This document shows, one piece after another, positions 35,592-44,555 of a stretch of 64,000 nt of DNA (its first letter is position 1; every line of letters begins with the position of its first letter). The DNA lies in the NCBI GenBank assembly GCA_965199165.1, contig OZ240681.1, positions 186,001-250,000 of the forward strand. The letters run 5' to 3'. A program made the translations under genes and the position numbers. Source of the stretch: LMUY01 sp965199165 (GTDB lineage: Bacteria > Pseudomonadota > Alphaproteobacteria > Acetobacterales > Acetobacteraceae). The notes beneath the pieces were generated by a model. That model saw nothing but the letters and a program-made list of their open reading frames with translations. It did not search any database and was not told the DNA's origin.

Positions 35592-36350
35592 ATGAAACTG
35601 ACAGGCAACACCATCTTCATCACCGGCGGTACATCGGGCATCGGCCGTGCGCTGGCCGAAGCGTTCCATGAGCTCGGCAACAAGGTGATCATTTCCGGTC
35701 GTCGACGCGCAAACCTCGACGAAATTGTCGCCGCGCATCCCGGCATGGCTGCGATCGAACTCGACATTACCGATCCGGCAAGCATCGATACCGCTGCAGC
35801 CACGCTCATCGCCAAGCATACTGATCTCAATGTTCTCATCAACAATGCGGGCATCATGCAGCCTGACCAGGCTGCTGGCCGGATCGATGACAAGCTGATG
35901 GTCGACACCATCAGCACGAATCTCTTCGGCCCCATCCGCATGACCAGTGCGCTGGTCGACCGACTCAAGGGCAAGGAGGGCGCCGTTATCGCCTATACGA
36001 GCTCCGTGCTCGGCTTCGTGCCCATGGCGTTGACTGCGGTCTATTCAGCAACCAAGGCGGCGCTCCATTCCTATGCCCTATCGCAGCGCTTCCTGCTCAA
36101 GAGCGCAGGCGTGCGGGTGCTCGAGATTGCTCCGCCTTGGGTGCGGACGGACCTGATGAACAGCCGCGAGGCCGAGCAGGCGATGCCGCTCGATGAGTTC
36201 ATCAAGGAGACTATGGAGTTGCTTGGGACCGATGCCGATGAAATCGTAGTCGCTGGCGCCAAGGCACTTCGCGACAATGCTGGCCCAAATGAGCATGCGC
36301 TCGTCGATGGCTTCAACCAACAGCTCTTCACTCTGTTCAGGTACTCCTGA
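35592..36350 (+). CDS. DltE/CbrA-type short-chain dehydrogenase
   Basis: The 252-residue SDR starts MKLTGNTIFITGGTSGIGRA behind TCTGGAGAAC. It has the GGTSGIG cofactor motif, NNAGIMQPDQA, the catalytic Ser in AYTSSVLGFVPMA, and YSATKAA. It belongs to the DltE-like group (INNAGIMQ, LEIAPPWVRTDLM), unlike its neighbours. Its codon use is visibly less GC-biased than the flanking genes. It lies between two copies of a 100-bp segment of the preceding gene. Both points suggest it arrived by insertion or recombination. Confidence 0.92.
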   Translation: MKLTGNTIFITGGTSGIGRALAEAFHELGNKVIISGRRRANLDEIVAAHPGMAAIELDITDPASIDTAAATLIAKHTDLNVLINNAGIMQPDQAAGRIDDKLMVDTISTNLFGPIRMTSALVDRLKGKEGAVIAYTSSVLGFVPMALTAVYSATKAALHSYALSQRFLLKSAGVRVLEIAPPWVRTDLMNSREAEQAMPLDEFIKETMELLGTDADEIVVAGAKALRDNAGPNEHALVDGFNQQLFTLFRYS

Positions 36351-36411
36351 TGACCCGAGCGGGGCCCGAGGGAGTTGGTTTTCGATATGCGGCGTCGCGG
36401 ACCGTCGCATG

Positions 36412-36510
36412 CTGGCCTTGGACGCGGCCCGGTGGGTCAGCGCCGACACACTGCGCGCGATGGCGGGCCGCGGCTGTAGCAGTACGCCACCAAACGCCCG
36501 GCGTGCGGAT
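36412..36510 (+). pseudogene. Direct repeat, right copy: degraded 3' end of an SDR gene
   Basis: The segment reads LALDAARWVSADTLR followed by a decayed GGSRL-like end, and matches the end of the SDR at 34692-35438 (LASDAARWVSGDTLRVDGG) at most positions. It has no 5' part. It marks the right edge of the inserted DltE-like gene. Confidence 0.7.
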
Positions 36511-36538
36511 GACAATTCATTCTACAATGGAGAGCCCA

Positions 36539-36916
36539 ATGAGCGAGAGAACCATCAAGATCCCCGGACCAGACCACCTGATCACGATCGAGCCGGCGCC
36601 CGGCCGCGTCGTCACCGCCGCCGGCCGCGTCGTGGCGGACAGCCGTCGCGCCCTCACCCTGCGGGAGGCCGCCTACCCGGCCGTTCACTACATCTCGCGT
36701 GCTGACGCGGACATGACCCTGCTGCAGCCGACCAAGCATACGACGTACTGCCCCTACAAAGGCGACTGCAGCTATCTCAGCATCGTCCCGGCCGGGGACA
36801 CGGGCGTAAACGCCGTCTGGAGCTACGAGGCGCCCTTCGCCGTCATGGCCGCGAGCGCCGGCCACCTCGCCTTATACCCCGACCGCGTCGACGCCATCAC
36901 TGTGGAGCCCGCGTGA
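36539..36916 (+). CDS. DUF427 family protein, copy 1
   Basis: The 125-residue protein (MSERTIKIPGPDHLITIEPA) has the DUF427 pattern of two beta-rich repeats: VTAAGRVVADSRRALTLREA, then YPAVHYISRADADM, then TYCPYKGDCSYLSI, ending LALYPDRVDAITVE. The TYCPYKGxxxY block is highly characteristic. Function is unknown; the family is common beside oxidoreductases. It shares a junction with the next gene (GTGATGG overlap). A second copy is at 44556-44939, also beside paralogous SDRs. Confidence 0.9.
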   Translation: MSERTIKIPGPDHLITIEPAPGRVVTAAGRVVADSRRALTLREAAYPAVHYISRADADMTLLQPTKHTTYCPYKGDCSYLSIVPAGDTGVNAVWSYEAPFAVMAASAGHLALYPDRVDAITVEPA

Positions 36917-37320
36917 TGGCGGAGGGCAGTTCACCGAAGGTTAACAAGGCGCTGGTCGCGACAGCGTTCGACACGCTGTTCAACAGAAGGGATTACGGGG
37001 CCGCACTGGCGTTCTGGTCACCCGGTTACATCCAGCACAGCGCGCATATCGCACCCGGGCGGGAGGGGCTGTTCGACCTCGTCCGCAGCGCACCCGCGAC
37101 ACTGCGCTACGAACCCGGCCGGCTCGTCGCCGAAGGAGACTACGTGTTCGCGCACGGACGATTCTCCGGCCGGGGTGCGGCGACGAACTGGATCGCGGCA
37201 GACATCCTGCGGATCGAGGACGGACTGCTGGCGGAGCACTGGGACGTCCTCCAGGACGAGTCGAGCCGTGCCGACTCGAGGAGCGGCGCGCCGATGTTCG
37301 GCGACCGCTTCCCGGACTGA
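36913..37320 (+). CDS. SnoaL/NTF2-like protein
   Basis: The 135-residue single-domain protein has the NTF2-like layout of small polyketide-cyclase-type enzymes: AFDTLFNRRDYGAALAFWSP, YIQHSAHIAPGREGLFDLV, VAEGDYVFAHGRFSG and WIAADILRIEDGLLAEHWDV. The final block is the typical DxxRxxxGkixEHWDV end. The start is GTG 36913 or ATG 36916, coupled to the DUF427 stop. These proteins are often found in gene sets with SDRs and OYE-type reductases. Catalytic role not predictable. Confidence 0.88.
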   Translation: MMAEGSSPKVNKALVATAFDTLFNRRDYGAALAFWSPGYIQHSAHIAPGREGLFDLVRSAPATLRYEPGRLVAEGDYVFAHGRFSGRGAATNWIAADILRIEDGLLAEHWDVLQDESSRADSRSGAPMFGDRFPD

Positions 37321-37328
37321 CCACCGCC

Positions 37329-38939
37329 TCAATGGGACACGGACGTGTTCCACAGCACCGGCACAGGCATCTGGGGCAGACCGCGCACGGCCGTGCGGTA
37401 TGCCACCGGTGTATCGATGCGTCCCAACGGGATGAACGGAAGCGACCGCGCGGCCGCATCCTGCAGCCGGCTGGCGATCCGCTCCCGCTCCGCCTCGCCG
37501 GGCGCTTGGGCCCACGCCTGGCGCAGCGCCTCGATGGCGGGATCGCAGGGCCAGCCATACCATCCGGGGGGCAGTCCGGATGCCTCCGTCCGGCACGGGC
37601 TGGCCAGTGCGAAGTTGGTCAAGGGACTGCCGAGCTCCAGGCCGAGCGAGATCGTGTGGAATAGGTTCCACCCCCCCTTGCCTGGCGGCTGTGTGCTGGC
37701 CCGCCGGGCGAACACGGTCGCCGTGTCGGCAGCAACGGCCTCAACCGCCGCGCCGATCTGGCGCAGCCGACTGACGGTAACGGCGGTGAGGTTGGATAGG
37801 ATCGGGATGTCGACGGGATCGAGAACCACGATGGGCGCGCCGGCATAACCGGATGCCGTCAGGAGGTCCCGCGCCCTCTGGAGGTCCGCTACTCCCAGCG
37901 CCTCGCCACCGTCCGGAGGCGGCGCGGCGCATGACAGGAAGGATCGGCATTCCCCCCAGTTTGCGGGATCGCCGGCGGCCGCCGCCATGTAGTCGGACTG
38001 CGGCGCGAGATGGCAGAGCGCCTGCCGGGCCCGCACGTCGTCGAACGGCGGGTAGAGCTGGTTAGGGCGGATGTATGCTGTCCAGCCGAGCCGGTCGACC
38101 AGCTGAACGGTCACGGTTGGGTCGGCCCGCAGCCGGGGAAGCAAGTCGAGCGCCGGGGCGGCGAGCATGTCCACCTCGCCCGCCAGGATCGCCGCCACCT
38201 GGGTCGCCACGTCGGGGATCACATGCCATTCCACCACGTCCACGTCCGCACGCTTGCGCCCGGCGTAGCCGTCCGGAGCCTGCGGCCGGGGCAGGTAGTC
38301 CCGGTTGGCCGCATAGGCCACGCTTGCACCCGGCACGAACCGGTCGGGCAGGAAACGGAATGGCCCCGAGCCGATCGCCGTGCTCACGGCAACCGTTGGA
38401 TCAGTGATCGCGTCACGTTCGCGCATGATGAAGCAAGGACTGGACGAGATCTTCGCCAGGGCGTGGATCAGCAGGGGGAATGGCTCGCTGAGGCGCAACC
38501 GCCAGGCATCCTCATCCGTGGCATCCAAGCTCGCCGTGCGCGCGAGCACCAGCTTGCCCATCACGTCGCGCGCACCCCAGCGCCGGATGGAGGCGGTACA
38601 GTCCCGCGCGGTCACAGGCTTCCCGTCGTGGAAGCGCAGGCCGGGCCGTAGGCGGAAGACGTAGCTCAGGCCGTCCGGGCTGACGTCGAAGCTGTCGACC
38701 ATCTGCGGACGCGGCGTGAACGCCCCATCCATGGCGAACAGCGTGTCGTAGATCAGGTAGCCATGCTGCAGCGTGCTGAGCCCCGTGTCGACGATCGGGT
38801 CCAGGCTCCGCAGGTCGAACGGCGGCACGAAACGCAGGACGGAGCTCGGTGCTGACTGCGAGCGGACGGGGCGCGACCCCGAGAGCACGAGCCCGGCGGC
38901 CAGAGGCGCTGCCAGCGCCGCCCGCCGCCCAAGCGTCAC
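37329..38939 (-). CDS. ABC-type peptide/solute-binding protein (SBP family 5)
   Basis: The 536-residue periplasmic protein starts at GTG 38939. Its N-terminus (TLGRRAALAAPLAAGLVLSG) has a twin-arginine-like or Sec signal. Family 5 blocks are LRFVPPFDLRSLDPIVDTGL, YVFRLRPGLRFHDGKPVTAR with DGKPVTA, and GSGPFRFLPDRFVPGASVAY. No permease or ATPase genes are adjacent, so it may feed a distant transporter or act as a sensor partner. Its start overlaps the stop of the large regulator gene (GTGA), an unusual coupling of a regulator with a binding protein. Confidence 0.9.
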   Translation of the reverse strand: MTLGRRAALAAPLAAGLVLSGSRPVRSQSAPSSVLRFVPPFDLRSLDPIVDTGLSTLQHGYLIYDTLFAMDGAFTPRPQMVDSFDVSPDGLSYVFRLRPGLRFHDGKPVTARDCTASIRRWGARDVMGKLVLARTASLDATDEDAWRLRLSEPFPLLIHALAKISSSPCFIMRERDAITDPTVAVSTAIGSGPFRFLPDRFVPGASVAYAANRDYLPRPQAPDGYAGRKRADVDVVEWHVIPDVATQVAAILAGEVDMLAAPALDLLPRLRADPTVTVQLVDRLGWTAYIRPNQLYPPFDDVRARQALCHLAPQSDYMAAAAGDPANWGECRSFLSCAAPPPDGGEALGVADLQRARDLLTASGYAGAPIVVLDPVDIPILSNLTAVTVSRLRQIGAAVEAVAADTATVFARRASTQPPGKGGWNLFHTISLGLELGSPLTNFALASPCRTEASGLPPGWYGWPCDPAIEALRQAWAQAPGEAERERIASRLQDAAARSLPFIPLGRIDTPVAYRTAVRGLPQMPVPVLWNTSVSH

Positions 38940-41689
38940 GCGTCCGCCTCCGCGCCGATCGTCCCGAACAACGCGGCCGACGTTGTTTCGATCCGGCCTT
39001 CCCACGCAGCTGCACCCTGCTGGCGGGCCAGGGCGGTCGCGCGGACGAGCAGTGTTCGCGCCTCGGCCAGGTGACCCGGCGCCATCAGCGCGGCCTTGAC
39101 CCGCAGCAACTCCGGGAGGCTCCACGCTTCCCCGGACCGCTCGCCCTCGGCGATGGCCTCGTTCACCCGGCCGATGCGGGCCTCCAAGCTTTCCTGGGTT
39201 CCCCGCGCGTCTGCGACCACGCCAGACAGCCAGGCAGCGGGCGCCATGTAACCCGTCGCACGCAGGGCCGAGAACACGTCCTCGACGTCGCGCGCCGGAA
39301 GCGCTTCCCCTCGGGCAGCGTCGATGGCGAGCTGCATCGCGCGGGCGCCAGCCTGCCAGATCGCGAAGCCGTTCTGGTCCGCGACGCTCCGCAGCAGCTC
39401 CAAGTTGCGTGCGGCGCCCTCCAGGTCACCGGTCATGACCAGGATGGGCACCGCCGCTTCGATGACGGCGTAGCAGATAGACAGCGCATGGTTCACTCGG
39501 CGCACCTCCGGCATGAACTCGTCCAAAAGAGCGAGAGCTGCTTCCGAATGGCCCATTACCCACAGGACGCGGACGAGCGTGACGCGCGTCATCGCTGCGT
39601 GGTCGAGTCGGAAGCCGGGCGTGTAGAAGTGGGCGAAGGGCGCGTGACGCACCAGCATGCCTTCCAGCCGCGCCCGGGACGCTGCCTGCTCTCCCAACAG
39701 GTGAAGCGAAACGCCGATGATACGCTCGCCGAGGAGACTGGTGGTCGCGTGGCCGTCATCGATCCTGGTCTCGGCGTAACGCCTGGCGTAGGCGAGCGCT
39801 TCGCGCGGCCGGCCGCCGTAGCTGCAGGCCGTCCACAGCCCCCACAGGGCGCGCGCCTCACCCGTCCGGAACGCGGTCTTCGTCGCCAAGGCCAAGACGT
39901 GCTTCCAGGCCTCCATCGTTTGCGCTACCGGGCCCGCGGTGTAGGTCAGCGCCGCGGCTAGCGTGATGTTGAGGCTCACTTCCAGCATTGGGTCCGGTCC
40001 CGCGACCGACGACAGCGCAGAAAGCGCCGTCCCGCCCCAGCGCCGGCATTCCTCGACCAGCGACAGCTCGTACATGATCGGCATCGCTTCCGCCGCCAGC
40101 TCGATCCCGAGCAGTGCCTCGCCGTCCGGCCCGAACGCCCATACCAGCGCGCCTCTGACATTGTCCAACCGTCGCGAGTAGGCGAGCAGCCAGGCCGGGG
40201 CAACGCCCTCCTTCGATGTCGTGCGTGCCGTCGCGAAGGCGTCCCGGTAGTGCCGCGCGTGGCGCGACGCCACCGTAGCCGCCTCGCCACTCTCGTGCAG
40301 CCTCTCCGCCGCATACGCACGCGTCATATCCAGCAGGCGGTAGCGCGCGGCACCATCTGCAAGGTCCGCCACGACGAGCGACTTGTCCACGAGCAGCCGC
40401 AGCGCTTCAGGGATGTCGGACTGGGTGATACTGCCGCCAACGGCCACGTCCTGCACCGCGCCAAGCTCCGCCCCGCCGACAAATACCGCCATCCGCCGCA
40501 GCAGAATCCGTTCCCGGTCGGCAATCGTGGCAAAGCTCCAGTCCAGCACCGCGCGCAGTGTCCTGTGCCGAGGCACGGCCGTGCGGCTCGGCCCCAGCAG
40601 GCTCAGCCGGTCGTTCAGCATGTCCATCAAGCTGGGCAAGTCGAAGGCACTGACATGGCCGGCGACCAACTCGATCGCTAGGGCGATGCCGTCCAGCCGG
40701 ATGCACAACTCGGAGACAAGCGGGGCGTTGGCATCGCTGAGCGTGAACTCTTCCAGGCTCGCCGAAGCCCGCTCCAGGAACAGCTGCACCGCGGGAAACG
40801 CCGCCGCCGCTGCCGCCGTGATCCCCGCCGACGCTGCCGGCGTGGCGAGCGGCGCTAGCCGGATCACCCGCTCGCCGCGGGCACGAAGCGGCTCACGGCT
40901 GGTGACGAGGATGGGGATGCCGGGCACCGCGGCCAGGATGCGCTCGACGAACAGGGCCGTGCCCTGCACGACACGCTCGCAGCAGTCCAGCACCAGCAGG
41001 ATCGGGTTGCTCCGAAGGTGGGCGACGACGGCCGCCATCGGATTGTCCGCGACCTGGGGCAGCCCCATGCCGAACGCCACGGCGGCCGGGACAAGGCTGT
41101 CCTCGGCCAGCGGCGACAGATCGATTAGGCAAGAGGCGAGGTCACCTCCGGCCTGGCGGTCGGCGACCGCGAGTGCCACGGTGGTCTTGCCGATACCGCC
41201 AGCGCCGACGATCGTCACGAGCCGGTGCTGCGGCAACTGCCGGCTGATCGAGGCGATGACGTCCTCCCGGCCGATCACGTGCACGGGTGGGCGGGCGAAG
41301 GGGGGCGGGACGCTGGCCGCCGATGCCGGCGTCGCCGCCTGAGACACGGTCGTGACCACGCTGCTCAGGCGGTAGCCGCGGCCGACCACGTTGACGATAT
41401 ACGGTTTGCCGGATGGGCCCGGCTCGAGCGCCTTGCGGAGGGCGGCCACGTGAACCCGCAACGCCGTCTCGTCCACATGCAGGTTCGGCCAGACCCGTGC
41501 CATGAGCTGGTCCTTGCCGACCAACTCGCCCGAATGCTGCGCGAGTATGACCAGCAGTTCGAAGGCTCTGCTGCCCAGCTTGATACGGTCGGTGCCTCGG
41601 AAAAGTGCCTGCTGCGAAGGGCAAAGCCGGAACGGGCCGAACCGGAGTTCCACCTCGATCGCTCCCGCTTCGGCGCCACCGGACGTCAT
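38936..41689 (-). CDS. Winged-helix (OmpR/PhoB-type) transcriptional regulator with NTPase and TPR-like repeats
   Basis: The 917-residue protein starts at ATG 41689 (TTG 41698 is possible). Residues 15-105 form a PhoB-type winged helix (VELRFGPFRLCPSQQALFRG, LVGKDQLMARVWPNLHVDET, GRGYRLSS). A STAND-type NTPase follows with Walker A GAGGIGKTTVALAV near residue 170, Walker B LLVLDCCERVVQG near residue 235, and the LVTSREPLR sensor. The C-terminal half is helical with TPR-like repeats, as in the CadC/MalT-like ATP-binding regulators. It is upstream of the binding-protein gene with a GTGA overlap. An operator-like element lies 13 bp before its start. Confidence 0.9.
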   Translation of the reverse strand: MTSGGAEAGAIEVELRFGPFRLCPSQQALFRGTDRIKLGSRAFELLVILAQHSGELVGKDQLMARVWPNLHVDETALRVHVAALRKALEPGPSGKPYIVNVVGRGYRLSSVVTTVSQAATPASAASVPPPFARPPVHVIGREDVIASISRQLPQHRLVTIVGAGGIGKTTVALAVADRQAGGDLASCLIDLSPLAEDSLVPAAVAFGMGLPQVADNPMAAVVAHLRSNPILLVLDCCERVVQGTALFVERILAAVPGIPILVTSREPLRARGERVIRLAPLATPAASAGITAAAAAAFPAVQLFLERASASLEEFTLSDANAPLVSELCIRLDGIALAIELVAGHVSAFDLPSLMDMLNDRLSLLGPSRTAVPRHRTLRAVLDWSFATIADRERILLRRMAVFVGGAELGAVQDVAVGGSITQSDIPEALRLLVDKSLVVADLADGAARYRLLDMTRAYAAERLHESGEAATVASRHARHYRDAFATARTTSKEGVAPAWLLAYSRRLDNVRGALVWAFGPDGEALLGIELAAEAMPIMYELSLVEECRRWGGTALSALSSVAGPDPMLEVSLNITLAAALTYTAGPVAQTMEAWKHVLALATKTAFRTGEARALWGLWTACSYGGRPREALAYARRYAETRIDDGHATTSLLGERIIGVSLHLLGEQAASRARLEGMLVRHAPFAHFYTPGFRLDHAAMTRVTLVRVLWVMGHSEAALALLDEFMPEVRRVNHALSICYAVIEAAVPILVMTGDLEGAARNLELLRSVADQNGFAIWQAGARAMQLAIDAARGEALPARDVEDVFSALRATGYMAPAAWLSGVVADARGTQESLEARIGRVNEAIAEGERSGEAWSLPELLRVKAALMAPGHLAEARTLLVRATALARQQGAAAWEGRIETTSAALFGTIGAEADA

Positions 41690-41702
41690 GGCACGCAAGG
41701 TT

Positions 41703-41715
41703 ACGCCGCTTCACG
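41703..41715. promoter_or_regulatory. Operator-like element before the winged-helix regulator
   Basis: ACGCCGCTTCACG matches ACGCCGCTTTACG (32727-32739) at 12 of 13 positions. It lies 13 bp before the regulator's ATG at 41689, where a regulator could control itself. Shared use with the divergent SDR operons is inferred from the match only. Confidence 0.45.
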
Positions 41716-42051
41716 GACGAGGCACAGCCGAAGCTAAATGGCTTTTGAGAGTCACCTACGAGAAACTACCCCGTCAGTGCTGCAACCAACTTGGGCAACG
41801 CGTCGAAACTCCAGTAAGCCATCGGCCTTGCCCGACACCGCTCTCTAAAACGGGAATGGCATTGTCGGAGTGGTGAGCAAGCCTTCTTGATGACCGGGAT
41901 GCACCGCATCCCGGTCGTTTGCCGGGCAACCGCTGCCTCCGAGAAGCAGACATTGCTGCCGTGTCACCGAAAGTCCAAGTTGGGGGACAGCGGTCGGTCC
42001 GGTATCTGCGACCCGACTAAGATTAACAGACCTTCCGCAGTTCGTCGTTAC
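41716..42051. other. Intergenic stretch, no gene seen
   Basis: Only short shadow frames occur between the regulator start and the end of the LysR gene. A lower-GC patch is present around 41740-41790 that could hold the regulator promoter. No repeats or RNA structures were recognised. Confidence 0.4.
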
Positions 42052-42945
42052 CTACCCGCTGCGGAATTTCAGTTCGCCGATCCGGGCTACAATCGTTTTC
42101 AAGATCGGCGAGTTGTTCGTTTCGCGATAGCCCAGCGACAGGTCGATCACCGGCGCCACGCCGGCCAAAGGTCTGCTGGTAACAGTCGTTGGGAGCAGGT
42201 TGCGCGCGTAGAGTGGCATGAGCGCAATACCGCCCGTCGAAGCGACCAGCGTCATGGCCATGGATAGATTGTCTACATTGTGGTCGGGCGTAAGATCGAT
42301 GCCGAGTTTCGCACCGTAGGCATCGGTGACCGCACGTAAGGCCGGCGACTTGTCATGCGGCACACCGATCAACGGCATGCCGGTGATATCTGCCGGCGTA
42401 ACGGCATCTTTGCTCGCCAGGGCATGACCGCCTGGAAGCAACACAATTAGTGGTTCATCGAGCAGGTGGATAAACACAACGCCGGGCGCGTTCTTCTCAC
42501 GCCGCATGAAGGCGAGATCAATCTTCCCACGGGTTAGGCCATCGGCAAGGTCCGGAGATGAAAGGCTGAGGATAACGATCTCCGTCGTGGGCAAGGCGTC
42601 TTGCATGATGCGCATGACGGCCGGCAACCAATTGAACTCATAGCCGGTCAGGAAGCCGATTACGAAGCTGGCCTTGGCGGGCGTCGCCGCGCGCCGGGTC
42701 GCCTCCATCGCTGCTTCCACCTGCAGCAAAATCGCACGGGCATGATCGGCAAACACCCGCCCGGCATCGGTAAGTTTGATACCCCGTACCCCGCGCGTCA
42801 TCAGCACACATCCCAGCTCAACTTCCAGGTCGCGCATTTGCCGGCTTAGCGACGGCTGGGCCGTGTGCAGGCGCTTCTCTGCCGCCACCGTAAGGCTACC
42901 TTCGTCCGCGACGGCCAAGAAGTACCGGAGGTGGCGGAGATCCAT
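42052..42945 (-). CDS. LysR-family transcriptional regulator (CatR/TfdR-like N-terminus)
   Basis: The 297-residue regulator starts at ATG 42945 (MDLRHLRYFLAVADEGSLTV), a very typical LysR opening. It has the helix-turn-helix AAEKRLHTAQPSLSRQMRDL (residues 21-40) and an effector domain with DLTPDHNVDNLSMAMTLVAS. It is divergent from the SDR - GST - DUF427 - SDR set beginning at 43072, with 126 bp between starts. Two TTTGCGCTCAAACAAAG-like bases near 42966 form a plausible T-N11-A LysR site. Regulation of the neighbouring oxidoreductases is likely. Confidence 0.92.
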   Translation of the reverse strand: MDLRHLRYFLAVADEGSLTVAAEKRLHTAQPSLSRQMRDLEVELGCVLMTRGVRGIKLTDAGRVFADHARAILLQVEAAMEATRRAATPAKASFVIGFLTGYEFNWLPAVMRIMQDALPTTEIVILSLSSPDLADGLTRGKIDLAFMRREKNAPGVVFIHLLDEPLIVLLPGGHALASKDAVTPADITGMPLIGVPHDKSPALRAVTDAYGAKLGIDLTPDHNVDNLSMAMTLVASTGGIALMPLYARNLLPTTVTSRPLAGVAPVIDLSLGYRETNNSPILKTIVARIGELKFRSG

Positions 42946-43071
42946 TCCATGCCTTCGAAGTATGTTTGCGCTCAAACAAAGTCTTTTTATCCGGGCGCGG
43001 CAACCCCCACCTCGTGCCTTACCGCAGACGCCCCAAGCATGGACAGCGTCTCAATCGGGAAGGAAATCGAG

Positions 43072-43818
43072 ATGAACACACCCGTTGTACTTCTTACCGG
43101 TGCCCTCACCGGCATCGCCCGCGCGACCGCGTTCGCCTTTGCCCGCAAGGGTGCCAAGCTCGTCGTCGCCGGCCGCAAGCCCGAGGCAGGGGCGGCCCTC
43201 GTCGCCGAGCTGACCGCCGCCGGCGGTGAAGCAGAGTTCGTCCGCGCCGACGTCCGGCACGAAGACGAGGTCCGCGCCATGGTGGATGCGGCGGTAGCCC
43301 GCTTCGGCCGCCTCGACATCGCGGTGAACACGGCCGGCACCGAAGGCCAGCCCGGCCCCGCCGTCGAGCAGACGCCGGAAAGCTACGCCGCGACGTTCGA
43401 CACCAACGTTCTCGGCACCATCCTCAGCATGAAGCACGAGCTCCGCGTCATGCAGCCCCAGGGCAGCGGCAGCATCGTCAACATCTCATCGACGTTCGGC
43501 CACGAGGGTGGCGCAGGTGCTTCGATCTATGCGGCGAGCAAGCACGCGGTCGAAGGGCTGACCAAGTCGGTCGCACTCAAGGTCGGCAGCATCGGCATTC
43601 GCGTCAACGCCGTTGCACCGGGCCCGATTCAGACCGGGATGCTCGACCGCTTCACCGGCGGTGAGGACGTGAAGGCCTATCTCGCCACGCTCAATGCGCA
43701 GAAGCGGATTGGCCAGCCCGACGAGATCGCGCAGGCGATCCTGTATCTCACCTCGAACGAAGCAAGCTTCGTCACCGGCCACATCCTGAGCGTCGACGGC
43801 GGCAAGTCAGCCGGCTGA
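43072..43818 (+). CDS. Short-chain dehydrogenase/reductase, paralogue 3
   Basis: ATG 43072 (MNTPVVLLTGALTGIARATA) behind AAGGAAATC gives a 248-residue classical SDR closest to paralogue 1. It shares EFVRADVRHE, NTAGTEG and YAASKHAVEGLTKS, and ends SVDGGKSAG. The usual TGxxxGIG reads TGALTGIA, with Ala in place of the last Gly. That weakens the canonical motif but occurs in some family members. It heads a rightward set with GST, DUF427 and another SDR, opposite a LysR regulator. Confidence 0.92.
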   Translation: MNTPVVLLTGALTGIARATAFAFARKGAKLVVAGRKPEAGAALVAELTAAGGEAEFVRADVRHEDEVRAMVDAAVARFGRLDIAVNTAGTEGQPGPAVEQTPESYAATFDTNVLGTILSMKHELRVMQPQGSGSIVNISSTFGHEGGAGASIYAASKHAVEGLTKSVALKVGSIGIRVNAVAPGPIQTGMLDRFTGGEDVKAYLATLNAQKRIGQPDEIAQAILYLTSNEASFVTGHILSVDGGKSAG

Positions 43819-43883
43819 TCGCTGGAGCCGGGCCAACAGCCCGGCTCCGATTGCTCGATCGAGGTCATCAAGGGTCCCTCACC

Positions 43884-44531
43884 ATGTCAACCAATGAACC
43901 GAAGCTCTACGAGTCCCCCAGCTCGCCCAACTCGCGACGCGTCCGCATTTTCCTGGCCGAGAAGGGGATTTGCATGACCCGCGTCTCCGTCGACTTGGGT
44001 GCCAAGGAGCAGTTCTCCGAGGCCTATGCCCGCATCAACCCTCGGCGTGTGGTGCCGACCCTCGTCCTCGGTGATGGAACGGCGGTCGGCGAGGTGCCGG
44101 CGATCATGCGTTACCTGGAGGAAACGCATCCGCACACGCCCTTGCTTGGATCGTCAGCCAAGGAGAAGGCGCTCGTGGCGATGTGGGAGCGGCGGATGGA
44201 GCTGGAGGGCTTTGCCGCGGTGATGGAGACCGTCCGCAACAACGCCTCCGGACTGCAGGGGCGCGCGATCGCGGGTCCTCACGCCTATGAGCAAATCCCT
44301 GCCCTGGTCGAACGGGGTCGCCAGCGCATCGCCGACTTCTACGCCGATCTCGAGGTGCGGCTCGGTGCCGAGCTGTTCGTCGCCGGCGAGCGGTTCAGCG
44401 CCGCCGACATCACCGCCGTCGTCGCCATCGACTTTGCGACCCGGGCGCTCAGCCTGGCCGTCCCCGATACCAACAGCGCCACACATCGATGGTACGCCAC
44501 CGTCACCGCGCGCCCGAGCTTCGCCGCCTGA
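43884..44531 (+). CDS. Glutathione S-transferase
   Basis: The 215-residue cytosolic protein (start ATG 43884, MSTNEPKLYESPSSPNSRRV) has the N-terminal thioredoxin-like domain with the cis-Pro block RRVVPTLVLGDGTAVGEVPA. The E-x-x-A-I-M-R-Y-L segment (EVPAIMRYLEETHP) binds glutathione. The C-terminal helical domain has LFVAGERFSAADITAVVAID with the N-capping box. It conjugates or reduces electrophiles with glutathione. It sits between SDR paralogue 3 and DUF427 copy 2, consistent with a detoxification gene set. Confidence 0.93.
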   Translation: MSTNEPKLYESPSSPNSRRVRIFLAEKGICMTRVSVDLGAKEQFSEAYARINPRRVVPTLVLGDGTAVGEVPAIMRYLEETHPHTPLLGSSAKEKALVAMWERRMELEGFAAVMETVRNNASGLQGRAIAGPHAYEQIPALVERGRQRIADFYADLEVRLGAELFVAGERFSAADITAVVAIDFATRALSLAVPDTNSATHRWYATVTARPSFAA

Positions 44532-44555
44532 CCCCCTTCTCGAGGAGAGATACCC

